A stretch of 64,000 nucleotides of DNA from MWEH01 sp964392385 (GCA_964392385.1 CAYMPR010000002.1:15759-79758); one strand, 5' to 3'; numbered from the stretch's first letter, positions 53,049 to 61,859 are shown. The notes: generated from the letters alone by a model not told the origin. Numbers and translations are program-made.

Positions 53049-53624
53049 ATGAACATCGCAATTGTTGGTGGTATTGCTAGCGGAAAAAGCGAAGTATTAA
53101 AAACCCTAAAATCATTAGGGGCGTTTGTTATTTCTGCTGATGAAATCAATAGAGGTCTATTGATTGATAATAATTATGTTGAAAAGATTAAACTATTTTT
53201 CCCCGAAGCAGTAATAGATGGTAAAATTGATAAATTCATTTTAAAAAAAATTATTTTTTCAAATGATTTATATAGAAAAAAGTTAAATGAAATTTCACAC
53301 CCCATAATTCACGATAAAATTCTATCTTTGATAGATTCTTCGAAAATTAACTTTATTGAAATACCTTTATTTATAGAAGCAAATTATTCGAATATGTTTG
53401 ATTATGTTTGGGCAATTAAATCATCTAAAATGAATAGATTATTAAGGCTTACATGTAGAGATAATATTAGTAGAACCCAAGCAATTGACATAATGGAAAT
53501 ACAGCATAATGAAGATAAAGTGTATGAAATTGCTAACGAAATTATAATAAATGACTCAGACATTAATTCGCTTAAAACTAAAGTTAAAAAATTGTACGAT
53601 AAGTTAATTTCAAGTATTAATTAA
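53049..53624 (+). CDS. coaE: Dephospho-CoA kinase
   Basis: CoaE (191 residues) performs the last step of coenzyme A synthesis. P-loop GGIASGKS at 7-14 (usually GGIGSGKS), ISADEINR as the substrate Asp motif near 31-38, and IEIPLFIEA (usually DVPLLFE) near 103-111. The later Arg-containing lid segment (RLTCRDNISRTQA) is present. It is somewhat divergent but complete. Ribosome site AGGTGG sits in the polA stop region. polA-(mutM)-coaE order is standard; mutM is absent here. The gene is convergent with the minus-strand cluster. Confidence 0.92.
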   Translation: MNIAIVGGIASGKSEVLKTLKSLGAFVISADEINRGLLIDNNYVEKIKLFFPEAVIDGKIDKFILKKIIFSNDLYRKKLNEISHPIIHDKILSLIDSSKINFIEIPLFIEANYSNMFDYVWAIKSSKMNRLLRLTCRDNISRTQAIDIMEIQHNEDKVYEIANEIIINDSDINSLKTKVKKLYDKLISSIN

Positions 53625-53701
53625 TTTATTTCTTAGTAATATTATGAAATAGTTGTGTTGATTAATCTTTGATGATTTTAGAAAAAAATTATATTCTCTA
53701 G

Positions 53702-54217
53702 TTATTCTAGAAATAATTTGTTTGGCAATACTTTTATAATAAAATAACTAAATATTCCGACTACCCCACCTGATAATATCCCTGCAATCAATAAATAGGG
53801 TATATAAAGGTATACTACATTACTCCCCATTAATATTGAGGCAATTACTACTTGTACAATATTATGAGTAATAGCGGATATGATACTTATAGAAGGAATA
53901 CTAACTTTTTTTAAAAACATTAATATAATAGTCAAACCAAGAGATACAAGAGATGCTGGTAAAGAATAAAAAACCATAATGATATTCCCTGTAAATAAAG
54001 GAACAATTATTGATTTTAGTAGGGCAATAATTAATGATGCTCTAATATCAATTAATAAAATAGAAAGAATAATAATTATATTAGATAACCCTATTCTAAA
54101 AAAAGGTAGATAAGGAAATATTGGGGGAATGATTGCCTCTAAATATCCCACTATTAGTGCAAAGGAAAGAAGCAATGCTGTATAGGAAATTTTCATTAAA
54201 ACATATTTATTTTTCAT
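53702..54217 (-). CDS. Gx transporter family membrane protein (PF07456-like; EetB-like)
   Basis: A 171-residue very hydrophobic protein with five or six membrane segments. It belongs to the family long annotated as heptaprenyl diphosphate synthase component I and now often as Gx transporter; it has no prenyltransferase aspartate motifs. The start of the family pattern, LIVGYLEAIIPP and PFFRIGLSNIII, is visible. It is the last gene of a three-gene set with a NusG-II domain protein (3 bases away) and ApbE. That set corresponds, as I recall it, to EetB-EetA-FmnB of flavin-based extracellular electron transfer in Listeria and Enterococcus. The transported or bound molecule is unknown. Confidence 0.8.
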   Translation of the reverse strand: MKNKYVLMKISYTALLLSFALIVGYLEAIIPPIFPYLPFFRIGLSNIIIILSILLIDIRASLIIALLKSIIVPLFTGNIIMVFYSLPASLVSLGLTIILMFLKKVSIPSISIISAITHNIVQVVIASILMGSNVVYLYIPYLLIAGILSGGVVGIFSYFIIKVLPNKLFLE

Positions 54218-54220
54218 TTA

Positions 54221-54652
54221 TCAACCTGTAATATATATATTTGAGTTATTACTCTTTATTATTATCAAAATTTTTTTAGGCGCACATATTATTCTTTGTC
54301 CAGTTTTACCAATAGGTGGTGTGTTAAGACAAATTTTGTTCTCACAAGTATTTGCGACAACAGAAACACTGCCATCTTCTATTTTGATAATAATTTCCCC
54401 TTCTATATCAAGTTTTATCTCTTTGTTTTCGTTTAAGGGATAGGTTGCAATTAAGTGATTTGTTTGGTATATCTCGACATATTCACCCTTTTCGGTAGGG
54501 CTAACTGCTATAAGTAAAATAACAGATATTACGATAATACAAATTATGAGGATAAAATCCATAGCTTTAAAAGCTGGAGCTTTTAAAAAATGAGTCCTTA
54601 ATGATTTGCACTGTTTAATTAAGCTTTTTTTGAAATTATGTATTCTGTTCAT
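54221..54652 (-). CDS. NusG domain II-containing membrane protein (EetA-like)
   Basis: A 143-residue protein with a basic cytoplasmic N-terminus, one membrane segment at about 30-52 (MDFILIICIIVISVILLIAV) and an extracytoplasmic NusG domain II. The domain is shown by the pattern VVANTCENKICL and GQRIICAPKKILI with three conserved cysteines. It is not the transcription factor NusG; the KOW and NGN domains are absent. Coupled to apbE by an ATGA overlap and 3 bases from the Gx transporter gene. A role as a membrane electron carrier or scaffold is inferred from this context. Confidence 0.82.
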   Translation of the reverse strand: MNRIHNFKKSLIKQCKSLRTHFLKAPAFKAMDFILIICIIVISVILLIAVSPTEKGEYVEIYQTNHLIATYPLNENKEIKLDIEGEIIIKIEDGSVSVVANTCENKICLNTPPIGKTGQRIICAPKKILIIIKSNNSNIYITG

Positions 54653-55656
54653 ATACTAATATATTTATCATCTAAAATAGTTATATCTACCTCGCCATAG
54701 GTTTCGTAAGAATTTTCTCGAAACAAGATTGCTTTACAGTCATAATCTTCAAGAATTTTAGTTGTATTAATATTTAAACCATTTATAAAAATTAATGTTG
54801 ACAGAGCATCGCAGATAGTGGCAGTTGGTCCTATTATGCTGACACTAATAATGGGATTAAGACTAAATAAGCCTGCTGGATATCCGCTATTATCAAAAAT
54901 ATGATGATATCTTTTTCCCTCGAAAAAATAGAATCTTTCATAATCGCCACTCGTAGAAATGGACTCGTTATTTATATTAATTGTTGCGGCAAAAGGATTG
55001 CTAGTTGTTTCTCGTGGATTCTTTATATATACCAATATTTCTGAATTTGTACGTATTGTCCCTCCGATATTAATTACTGCTTTATTAAGAAGTTTGGCTT
55101 CGTTATAAGCTAAATCACAAGCATATCCTTTTGCTAGTGCCCCAAAATCAATACTAGAACGTTCGTCCGTCTTTGTTAGTGTATTTGCTTCATGATCTAA
55201 AACAAAGTTATCAAATTTACAGTATTCTAATGTTTCCTGTATTTGTTCATCAGTTGGTATTTGTGAAGTTGCACCAATATAAGTGGTTGAACCAAAATTC
55301 CACATATCCACAACTGGATATATTGCAGGATTAAAACTAGCATCTAATGAATTGAACGTTTTTGATAAATCAAATAGGAATTTTGAATATTCAGAAATAG
55401 GTATAGGACTATTAGCTGAGCCTTTGTTCAATAAATAGATTTCACTATCTACTACTGAAGTTGAAATAGAGGATTCTAATTCATCAAATATTTTGAAGAT
55501 ATCTTGGCTAATTTTATTGCTTTTAAATCCTTTAAGTTCTAAATCGCAATTTGTTCCAAAGTATATATTAGAATGAAAACTATTACATCCTGCCAAATTC
55601 AATATCGGGGCAATTACGAAGATTATTAAAATCAAGAGAGTAGTGTATTTTTTCAC
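54649..55656 (-). CDS. apbE: FAD:protein FMN transferase (ApbE), lipoprotein
   Basis: A 335-residue ApbE that attaches FMN through a phosphodiester to Ser/Thr of target flavoproteins outside the membrane. The signal peptide ends in lipobox NLAGC with Cys24, so the enzyme is anchored on the outer face. Family blocks are DFGALAKGYACD near 170-181, NIGGTIRTN, STSGDYERFYF, YHHIFDNSGYP and DALSTLIFINGL. Start is GTG 55656 with AGGA 6 bases upstream. A target protein with an FMN-binding domain should exist but is not in this window, nor are rnf or nqr genes. Confidence 0.92.
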   Translation of the reverse strand: MKKYTTLLILIIFVIAPILNLAGCNSFHSNIYFGTNCDLELKGFKSNKISQDIFKIFDELESSISTSVVDSEIYLLNKGSANSPIPISEYSKFLFDLSKTFNSLDASFNPAIYPVVDMWNFGSTTYIGATSQIPTDEQIQETLEYCKFDNFVLDHEANTLTKTDERSSIDFGALAKGYACDLAYNEAKLLNKAVINIGGTIRTNSEILVYIKNPRETTSNPFAATININNESISTSGDYERFYFFEGKRYHHIFDNSGYPAGLFSLNPIISVSIIGPTATICDALSTLIFINGLNINTTKILEDYDCKAILFRENSYETYGEVDITILDDKYISI

Positions 55657-55783
55657 GAAAAATCCTATGTCGAGTCAATTACAAGCAGAGTATAAAAAAG
55701 ATAATACTAGAAACTAAAAATAAATAATTGGCACTAACTTTATAATGCTTAATAAATTCTTATTAGATAATATTTTAAAAAGA

Positions 55784-56674
55784 TTACTCAGTCTTATTAC
55801 TTGCTGGTCGTTCATTTCCAAGGTAACAGAAACCAATTGATGAAGGGCCACAGTGAGTACCTATTACGGGGCCAACATTCATATTCAAGATTTCGATATC
55901 CGGTCTAGCATTAGCAATTATACTGGAAATATGTAATGCTTCATCTTTACAATTAGCATTCATAATAATTAAGGGTAACTCTGATTTTGTTTTAACACTT
56001 TCTATTATTTCCTGCGTCATTAATTTTAGGGCTTTATTTCTACCTGAAATAGATTGAAATGGCTCTAATGTCCCTAAATTTGTTAATTTAATTATTGGTT
56101 TAAGTTGAAGGATTCCGCCCATAAAAGCTTTACCTGCAGATAATCTTCCGCTTCGTTTTAAAAAATTTAAATCATCTACAATTAAAGATATATTAATTTT
56201 AGGTGATAGTTCATCTAAAATTTTTGAAACTTCTTTGGTGGTTTTTCCCTGGCTTAAAGCTTTTGCCGCGGCAACAACAAGTAATCCAGTTGCCATACTA
56301 ATAGCTTTTGTGTCATATCTGGTAAATTTTAAATCAGGATACTTAACTTTTAATTCTTCAATAGCTTTATCCATCATGGAGAAAGCAGCGCTAAATTTAG
56401 TGCCAAAACTTACATAATAAACCTCATTACCTTTTGCAAATTCTGGTTCGAAATATTCTTTAAATTCTTCACCATTTAATGCAGAAGTTGTAGGAACAAA
56501 ACCTTCGTTAATTTTATTATAAAACCATGTTTGATCAAAGGTTTGGCCTAAATCGGCATAATATGTTTCTCCACAAATGGAGTAAGGGAATCTAATCGCA
56601 TTGTTCTCTATACCATACTTTGTTGCAAGAGCTAAATCAACTTCACTATCTGTGTCGTAAAAAAAAGAAATCAT
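55784..56674 (-). CDS. DegV family fatty-acid-binding protein
   Basis: A 296-residue DegV/FakB-type protein. The N-terminal DTDSEVDL takes the place of the DSTSDL loop. TSALNGEEF (ligand loop near 62-70), VDDLNFLKRSGRLSAG (about 165-180) and GPVIGTHCGPSSIGF near the C-terminus are characteristic. FakB proteins present fatty acids to the kinase FakA; the fakA gene is not here. GGAGGAT precedes ATG 56674. Divergent from thyA, separated by 201 bases from the thyA start. Confidence 0.9.
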   Translation of the reverse strand: MISFFYDTDSEVDLALATKYGIENNAIRFPYSICGETYYADLGQTFDQTWFYNKINEGFVPTTSALNGEEFKEYFEPEFAKGNEVYYVSFGTKFSAAFSMMDKAIEELKVKYPDLKFTRYDTKAISMATGLLVVAAAKALSQGKTTKEVSKILDELSPKINISLIVDDLNFLKRSGRLSAGKAFMGGILQLKPIIKLTNLGTLEPFQSISGRNKALKLMTQEIIESVKTKSELPLIIMNANCKDEALHISSIIANARPDIEILNMNVGPVIGTHCGPSSIGFCYLGNERPASNKTE

Positions 56675-56823
56675 TTTATCCTCCGCTATATATTAATATG
56701 ATAATGTTACCACAGGGTATAAATAAAGTAAAGAAATAGAGAATTATAGTAAATTTCATATAATTGTATTAAATATTATCACTGTATTATACTTTTACTA
56801 TAGTTAGTAAATAAATAGTTGAG

Positions 56824-56853
56824 TTTACACTATACTTCTTTACATGCTATAAT
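56824..56853 (+). promoter_or_regulatory. Promoter of thyA-folA
   Basis: TTTACA (56824-56829) and TATAAT (56848-56853) with an 18-base spacer; TGC immediately before the -10 makes it an extended -10 promoter. It lies in the divergent degV/thyA gap. No clear degV promoter could be picked on the other strand. Confidence 0.7.
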
Positions 56854-56875
56854 AATCAATAAAATGGAGGATAGA

Positions 56876-57706
56876 ATGAGTTTAGCAGACACAATATTTA
56901 TTGAAAACATAAAAGATATACTTAAAAATGGTTATAGTGATGCAGATTTAGATGTTCGTCCAAGATGGTCGGATGGTTCTCCTGCTCACACCATAAAGAA
57001 GTTTTGTCTTGTTAATAGGTATAATTTAAGCCAAGAATTTCCCATTTTAACTTTAAGGAAGACGTATTTTTCCAATGCAATTGATGAATTGTTGTGGATA
57101 TGGCAAAAAAAATCAAACAGAGTATCTGATTTAAAGTCACATATTTGGGATTCATGGGCGAATGAAAATGGAACTATAGGAAAAGCTTATGGTTATCAAC
57201 TTGGAGTTAAACACCGCTACACAGAAGGTTATTTCGATCAAGTAGATAGAGTTTTGTTTGATCTAAAAAATAATCCCCAATCTAGAAGAATAATGACTAA
57301 TATTTATGTCCACCAAGATTTATTTGAAATGAATTTATACCCTTGTGCTTATTCTATGACATTTAATGTTACTGGCTCTAAATTGAATGGTATATTGAAC
57401 CAAAGAAGCCAGGATATGTTAACTGCTAACAATTGGAATGTATTACAATATGCTGTACTTATGCATATGTTTGCTCAAGTTTCAAATCTAGAAGTGGGGG
57501 AACTAGTGCACGTTATTTCTGATGCTCATATCTATGATAGACATATTCCTATTGTGGAAGAAATAATTAATAATGTCTCATATCCAGCTCCAAAATTTAA
57601 TATTAATAAAAGTATAACAAATTTTTATGACTTTACTGTTGCCGATTTTTCATTTGAGAATTATCAATATAACACTATTAATAAAAAAATAGAGGTGGCA
57701 ATATAA
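56876..57706 (+). CDS. thyA: Thymidylate synthase
   Basis: ThyA (276 residues) methylates dUMP with methylene-THF, which is oxidised to dihydrofolate. The catalytic cysteine is Cys157 in LYPCAYSMTF (usually PPC). The phosphate-binding QRSQD and the NNWNV, ISDAHIYDRH motifs are conserved. The frame is open further upstream, but GGAGG right before ATG 56876 fixes the start. Its stop shares one base with the folA ATG (TAATG), so the dihydrofolate it makes is recycled by a coupled gene product. Confidence 0.95.
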   Translation: MSLADTIFIENIKDILKNGYSDADLDVRPRWSDGSPAHTIKKFCLVNRYNLSQEFPILTLRKTYFSNAIDELLWIWQKKSNRVSDLKSHIWDSWANENGTIGKAYGYQLGVKHRYTEGYFDQVDRVLFDLKNNPQSRRIMTNIYVHQDLFEMNLYPCAYSMTFNVTGSKLNGILNQRSQDMLTANNWNVLQYAVLMHMFAQVSNLEVGELVHVISDAHIYDRHIPIVEEIINNVSYPAPKFNINKSITNFYDFTVADFSFENYQYNTINKKIEVAI

Positions 57707-58212
57707 TGCAAACTATTGTATGTGTTGATGAAAATTGGGGTATAGGGAAAAACAATGGTTTATTGTTTCATATACCCGCAGATTTGGAATATTTTAAGAA
57801 AAAAACTTTTGGGAAAATTATAGTTATGGGGGGGAATACATTATTATCTTTTCCCAAGTCAAAGCCTTTGCCAGGAAGGACAAATATTGTTTTAAGCGAT
57901 TTGTTTACTAGAGATGATTGTTTGGTTTGCCCAGATTTAGCAACTCTATTTAAAGAACTTAATAAGCATTTAAGCAAAGACATTTATGTTGTGGGCGGTG
58001 CGATGTTTTATAAAACAATGTTAGATTATTGTGATTATGCTTATGTAACAAAAGTTAAAGAATCTCGTGAAGATGCTACAGTGTTCTTCCCTAATCTAGA
58101 TAAACAAGATAATTGGGAGTTAGTAGAGATTAGTGAGGAAATGGAAGATAACGGGTATAAATTCTTTTTTACTAAATATAAAAATAATAAACCTAAAGAA
58201 TTAAAAATCTAG
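57706..58212 (+). CDS. folA: Dihydrofolate reductase
   Basis: DHFR (168 residues) regenerates THF for ThyA, GlyA and TrmFO. WGIGKNNGLLFHIP holds the substrate pocket, with the catalytic acid Asp26 in HIPADLEYF. PLPGRTNIVLS and VVGGAMFY are typical NADPH-binding parts. Residue 43-44 in VMGGNTLLSF departs from the usual MGRKT: the cofactor-phosphate-binding arginine is replaced by glycine. Position 21 is Phe where Trp is common. Coupled to thyA. Confidence 0.94.
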   Translation: MQTIVCVDENWGIGKNNGLLFHIPADLEYFKKKTFGKIIVMGGNTLLSFPKSKPLPGRTNIVLSDLFTRDDCLVCPDLATLFKELNKHLSKDIYVVGGAMFYKTMLDYCDYAYVTKVKESREDATVFFPNLDKQDNWELVEISEEMEDNGYKFFFTKYKNNKPKELKI

Positions 58213-58223
58213 GAGATTTTTTT

Positions 58224-59438
58224 ATGGACAAGATAATGATGGCCACTCCTTTGGTAGAAATTGATGGCGACGAAATGACCAGAATAATATGGGGAAAGAT
58301 AAAAGAATTGTTATTATCTCCTTTTTTAGAATTAAACACTATATATTATGATTTAGGGTTAGAAAATAGAGAACGCACTAAGGATCAAGTAACTCTTGAT
58401 GCAGCCAATGCTATAAAAAAATATGGAGTTGGAGTTAAATGCGCAACGATTACACCTAATGCAGAGAGAGTTAAAGAATATAACTTATCTGAAATGTGGA
58501 AATCTCCCAACGGTACAATTAGGGCTATGCTTGATGGTACCGTTTTTAGAACACCAATCATTGTAAATGGAATTAATCCTTTAATATTGCAGTGGACTAA
58601 ACCCATCATTATTGCACGACATGCATATGGTGATATTTATTCTGGGATAGAAGCTTACATACCCGAAGGTGGTGTGGTAACACTTCATCTCCCTGATGGT
58701 AGTGAGAAAATTATAAAAAACTTTAATGGTCCAGGCATTGTTCAAGGAATACATAATACTGATGATAGTATTATTAGTTTTGCCCGCAGTTGTTTTAATT
58801 TTGCATTAGACAAAAAAATGGATCTTTGGTTCAGCGCAAAAGATACGATTAGCAAAATATATGACCATCGTTTTAAGGACATATTCCAAAATATTTTTGA
58901 TACAGAATATAGTCCTAGGTTTAATGAGCAACACATTTCGTATTTTTACACCTTAATTGATGATGCAATAGCAAGAGTATTAAAAAGCTCTGGTGGATTT
59001 ATTTGGGCATGTAAAAATTATGATGGTGATGTTATGAGTGATATGCTTGCCACTGCATTTGGTTCTCTTGCAATGATGACTTCTGTTTTAGTTTCACCTG
59101 ACGGTAAGTTCGAATTTGAAGCTGCGCACGGAACTGTTACTCGACATTATTATAATTATATAAAGGGTGAGGAAACTTCTACTAATTCAGTTGCTACAAT
59201 TTTTGCTTGGACTGGCGCATTAAGAAAACGTGGCCAGTTAGATGATAATTTAGCGCTTATAATATTTGCAAATTGTCTTGAAAAAGCCACAATATCAACA
59301 ATTGAAAATGGTTTTATGACAAAAGATTTGTTTGCTCTATTTACAAATGATAAAGTTAAGCCAAAAGTGTTAGAGACAATTGAGTTTATAAATCATGTCA
59401 AAACTGTTTTGATTAAGCTTTTAGAAGACAATTTATGA
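58224..59438 (+). CDS. icd: NADP-dependent isocitrate dehydrogenase, type II (homodimeric, eukaryote-like)
   Basis: A 404-residue enzyme oxidising isocitrate to 2-oxoglutarate with NADP. It begins VEIDGDEMTRIIWGKIKE, the hallmark of the eukaryote-like subfamily, and not the E. coli type. The substrate-binding segment is SPNGTIRAMLDGTVFR near 94-109. The cofactor region FEFEAAHGTVTRHYY near 296-310 has Thr/Arg/His as in NADP enzymes. It lies 11 bases after folA, with AGGAG. Citrate synthase and aconitase are not in the window. Stop overlaps the next start (ATGA). Confidence 0.94.
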   Translation: MDKIMMATPLVEIDGDEMTRIIWGKIKELLLSPFLELNTIYYDLGLENRERTKDQVTLDAANAIKKYGVGVKCATITPNAERVKEYNLSEMWKSPNGTIRAMLDGTVFRTPIIVNGINPLILQWTKPIIIARHAYGDIYSGIEAYIPEGGVVTLHLPDGSEKIIKNFNGPGIVQGIHNTDDSIISFARSCFNFALDKKMDLWFSAKDTISKIYDHRFKDIFQNIFDTEYSPRFNEQHISYFYTLIDDAIARVLKSSGGFIWACKNYDGDVMSDMLATAFGSLAMMTSVLVSPDGKFEFEAAHGTVTRHYYNYIKGEETSTNSVATIFAWTGALRKRGQLDDNLALIIFANCLEKATISTIENGFMTKDLFALFTNDKVKPKVLETIEFINHVKTVLIKLLEDNL

Positions 59439-60058
59439 TTACTATAAAAACCTTTATATCTGGAAGACTTAACAACAATTCTTATTTAATCTATGATATA
59501 GAAAAATCAAATAAAGCAATTTTGATAGATCCTGCTCAGAGTTTTGAAGAAGTAAAAGCATTTATTATAAAACAGAATATATCTATTGATTCAATTCTTT
59601 TAACTCATGGTCATTTTGATCATATACTTGATGTTCCTATTTGGCAAAAATTAGGAGCAAAAGTTTATGCTCACCCAGCAGAAAATTTTAATCTAGCTAG
59701 TGATTTAGCCATTCGACTTCTTAATAAAAACAATAATGGATTAGTAAATATTGATTATAATCTAGAGAAGAACTTAACATTATATTTTGATTTTTGTGAA
59801 ATAAAAGTGTTACTTACTCCTGGACATACAAAAGGAAGTTTATGTTATATTTTAGATAACAATATTTTCACTGGGGATACATTGTTTAGAGAGTCATATG
59901 GAAGAACAGATTTTATAGATGGAAATTTCTCTGAGATTCTAATTTCTATAAAAACGCTTTTTTCGTTTAAGGATAACTTCAATATATTCCCTGGGCACGA
60001 TGATGTATCAACACTGAATTTTGAAAAAAATAATAATCCTATTAACCAGTTGTTATGA
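59435..60058 (+). CDS. MBL-fold metallo-hydrolase (glyoxalase II-like)
   Basis: A 207-residue metallo-beta-lactamase-fold hydrolase. THGHFDH near 56-62 gives the di-metal site, with TPGHT, FTGDTLF and PGHDD as later ligands. Resembles Bacillus YqgX, a hydroxyacyl-thiol hydrolase-like family that probably acts on bacillithiol or other thiol esters; the substrate is not known. Overlaps icd and hemZ by ATGA at each end, so it is tightly embedded in the operon. Confidence 0.88.
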   Translation: MITIKTFISGRLNNNSYLIYDIEKSNKAILIDPAQSFEEVKAFIIKQNISIDSILLTHGHFDHILDVPIWQKLGAKVYAHPAENFNLASDLAIRLLNKNNNGLVNIDYNLEKNLTLYFDFCEIKVLLTPGHTKGSLCYILDNNIFTGDTLFRESYGRTDFIDGNFSEILISIKTLFSFKDNFNIFPGHDDVSTLNFEKNNNPINQLL

Positions 60059-61467
60059 ATGAATCAACAAAAAGTTTGCGCTTAAAGGTAGAATTACCAT
60101 CTTATCTTAACGATTTGCCGGAAGTGCTTAGAGCATTTTCCCCTTTAGTATCAATCACCACTAACCCGTCTAATCCAGAATTTTTAATTAAATTGGAAAG
60201 TCATATAGATAAACAAATATATACAATTTCGTATGATAAAAAAGAAATAATTAAAGAATTTGATATTAAATTAAGCAATAATGAAAATTCATTATTAGAG
60301 CATAGTTATATTAAAACGGAATGTAAGCGAATACTTTATGAGTTTTGTAGGGAAATTTTTAAAATATCGCTTCCCTATGGTTGCCTAACAGGCGTAAGGC
60401 CTACTAAACTATATTACTCACATATTAGTATCTATAGCAACATAAAAGAACATTTTATTAATAGATATTATGTGGAGCCAAAGCGGGCTAAATTAATAGA
60501 AGAGGTAGTATTTAATCAAAAAGGAATATATTTACCAAGCGATAAAAATGTAGATTTGTTTTTAAATATTCCGATTTGCCAAACAAAATGTAAATACTGT
60601 TCTTTTTCTACTGCTGATTATAATAGTGTTCATAAAGATATACCCGAATATATTGATTGTATGATAGCAGAATTAAAAATTAAGATTGATTATATAAAAA
60701 ACAATAATTTGATTTTAAGGAGTATTTACGTTGGAGGTGGTACTCCCACCTGTTTGGAAAATGTTTATTTGGAAAAACTACTTTCAATCCTTGATTTTGG
60801 AGTTGAGTTTACTGTTGAAGCCGGAAGACCTGATAGCATTACTAAAGAAAAACTAGTTTTATTAAAAAAACTTGGAGTAACTCGAGTTTCTATAAATCCA
60901 CAATCTTTTAAAGAGGAAACACTAAAATTAATTGGTAGGAATCACAACAATAAGATGTTGTTAGATGCTTATAATATTGCGAGATCAATCGGGTTTGACA
61001 TAAATATGGACCTAATAATTGGATTACCAGAGGAAACTTTTGAGGATTTTTCTAAAACACTTTCACAAACATTATCTTTGATCCCAGAAAATATTACCGT
61101 TCATTCTCTATCTTTAAAAAACGGTTCTTTTTATAAAAACTTTGGTTTAGAAAAAAATATAAGTGGTAATATTAAAATTATGGCTGACTATGCTTATGAT
61201 ACTCTTTTGGAGAATGGATATTTTCCTTACTATATGTATAGACAAAAAAATATGGCTGACAATTTGGAAAATATAGGTTATTCACTAGACAAAAAGCAAT
61301 GTGTATACAATATTGATTATATGGAAGAGACAAATACGATTATAGGAATAGGCGCAGGAGCTATGTCAAAATTCGTATTTATTGAAGAAAACAGAATCGA
61401 AAGAGTTTGTAATAAAAAAGATATAAAATTGTATATAAATGATTGTCAGAAATATAAGAATCTTTAA
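60055..61467 (+). CDS. hemZ: Coproporphyrinogen dehydrogenase HemZ (radical SAM)
   Basis: A 470-residue radical SAM protein of the HemZ family, long proposed to be an oxygen-independent coproporphyrinogen III oxidase but not firmly shown. There is an N-terminal domain of about 160 residues found only in HemZ (with PYGCLTGVRPTKLYY). The cluster motif is Cys175-x3-Cys179-x2-Cys182 (PICQTKCKYC). SAM motif GGGTPT lies near 226-231, and a C-terminal HemN-like part follows. Overlaps the MBL gene by ATGA; the pair is common in Clostridia. No other haem-synthesis gene is nearby, so its substrate in this organism is open. Confidence 0.9.
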   Translation: MNESTKSLRLKVELPSYLNDLPEVLRAFSPLVSITTNPSNPEFLIKLESHIDKQIYTISYDKKEIIKEFDIKLSNNENSLLEHSYIKTECKRILYEFCREIFKISLPYGCLTGVRPTKLYYSHISIYSNIKEHFINRYYVEPKRAKLIEEVVFNQKGIYLPSDKNVDLFLNIPICQTKCKYCSFSTADYNSVHKDIPEYIDCMIAELKIKIDYIKNNNLILRSIYVGGGTPTCLENVYLEKLLSILDFGVEFTVEAGRPDSITKEKLVLLKKLGVTRVSINPQSFKEETLKLIGRNHNNKMLLDAYNIARSIGFDINMDLIIGLPEETFEDFSKTLSQTLSLIPENITVHSLSLKNGSFYKNFGLEKNISGNIKIMADYAYDTLLENGYFPYYMYRQKNMADNLENIGYSLDKKQCVYNIDYMEETNTIIGIGAGAMSKFVFIEENRIERVCNKKDIKLYINDCQKYKNL

Positions 61468-61477
61468 TTAAAAGCGC

Positions 61478-61506
61478 TTTACACTATAGCATTGATGTGT
61501 TAATAT
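61478..61506 (+). promoter_or_regulatory. Promoter of rpsO-pnp, with a palindrome over the -35 box
   Basis: TTTACA (61478-61483) and TAATAT (61501-61506) are 17 bases apart. The -35 overlaps the perfect 10-base palindrome AAAGCGCTTT (61471-61480), which resembles a cre core, although the flanks do not fit the full consensus. An 84-base leader follows, AT-rich, with no structure that I can assign confidently as an S15 autoregulatory site. Confidence 0.5.
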
Positions 61507-61590
61507 AAACCTCGTACCTTTATCTTGGAATATATAAAATATATACTCTATGAACTGGCGAATAATCTCATAATAAAAGGAGTAAACAAA

Positions 61591-61854
61591 ATGACAAAAG
61601 AAAAAAGATTGGAAATTATTGCTAAATTTGGAAGAAAAGAAGGAGACACGGGCTCCCCAGAGGTTCAAATTGCATTATTAACAGAGAGAATTACTGAATT
61701 AACATTGCATTTGAATAGCCATGTTAAAGATAACCACAGTAGATTAGGATTATTGAAAATGGTTGGACAAAGAAGAAGCTTGTTAGACTATCTAAAAGTT
61801 AAAGACGTTGAAAGATATAGACAGATGGTTAGTGAATTGAATCTTCGTAAATAA
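61591..61854 (+). CDS. rpsO: 30S ribosomal protein S15
   Basis: S15 (87 residues) binds the central domain of 16S rRNA. MTKEKRLEIIAKFGRKEGDT and SPEVQIALLTERI, then HLNSHVKDNHSRLGLLKMVGQRR (in parts), match the family throughout. AAAGGAG lies 9 bases before ATG 61591; the longer frame upstream is not needed. The rpsO-pnp pair is conserved across bacteria. Confidence 0.97.
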   Translation: MTKEKRLEIIAKFGRKEGDTGSPEVQIALLTERITELTLHLNSHVKDNHSRLGLLKMVGQRRSLLDYLKVKDVERYRQMVSELNLRK

Positions 61855-61859
61855 ATAAT

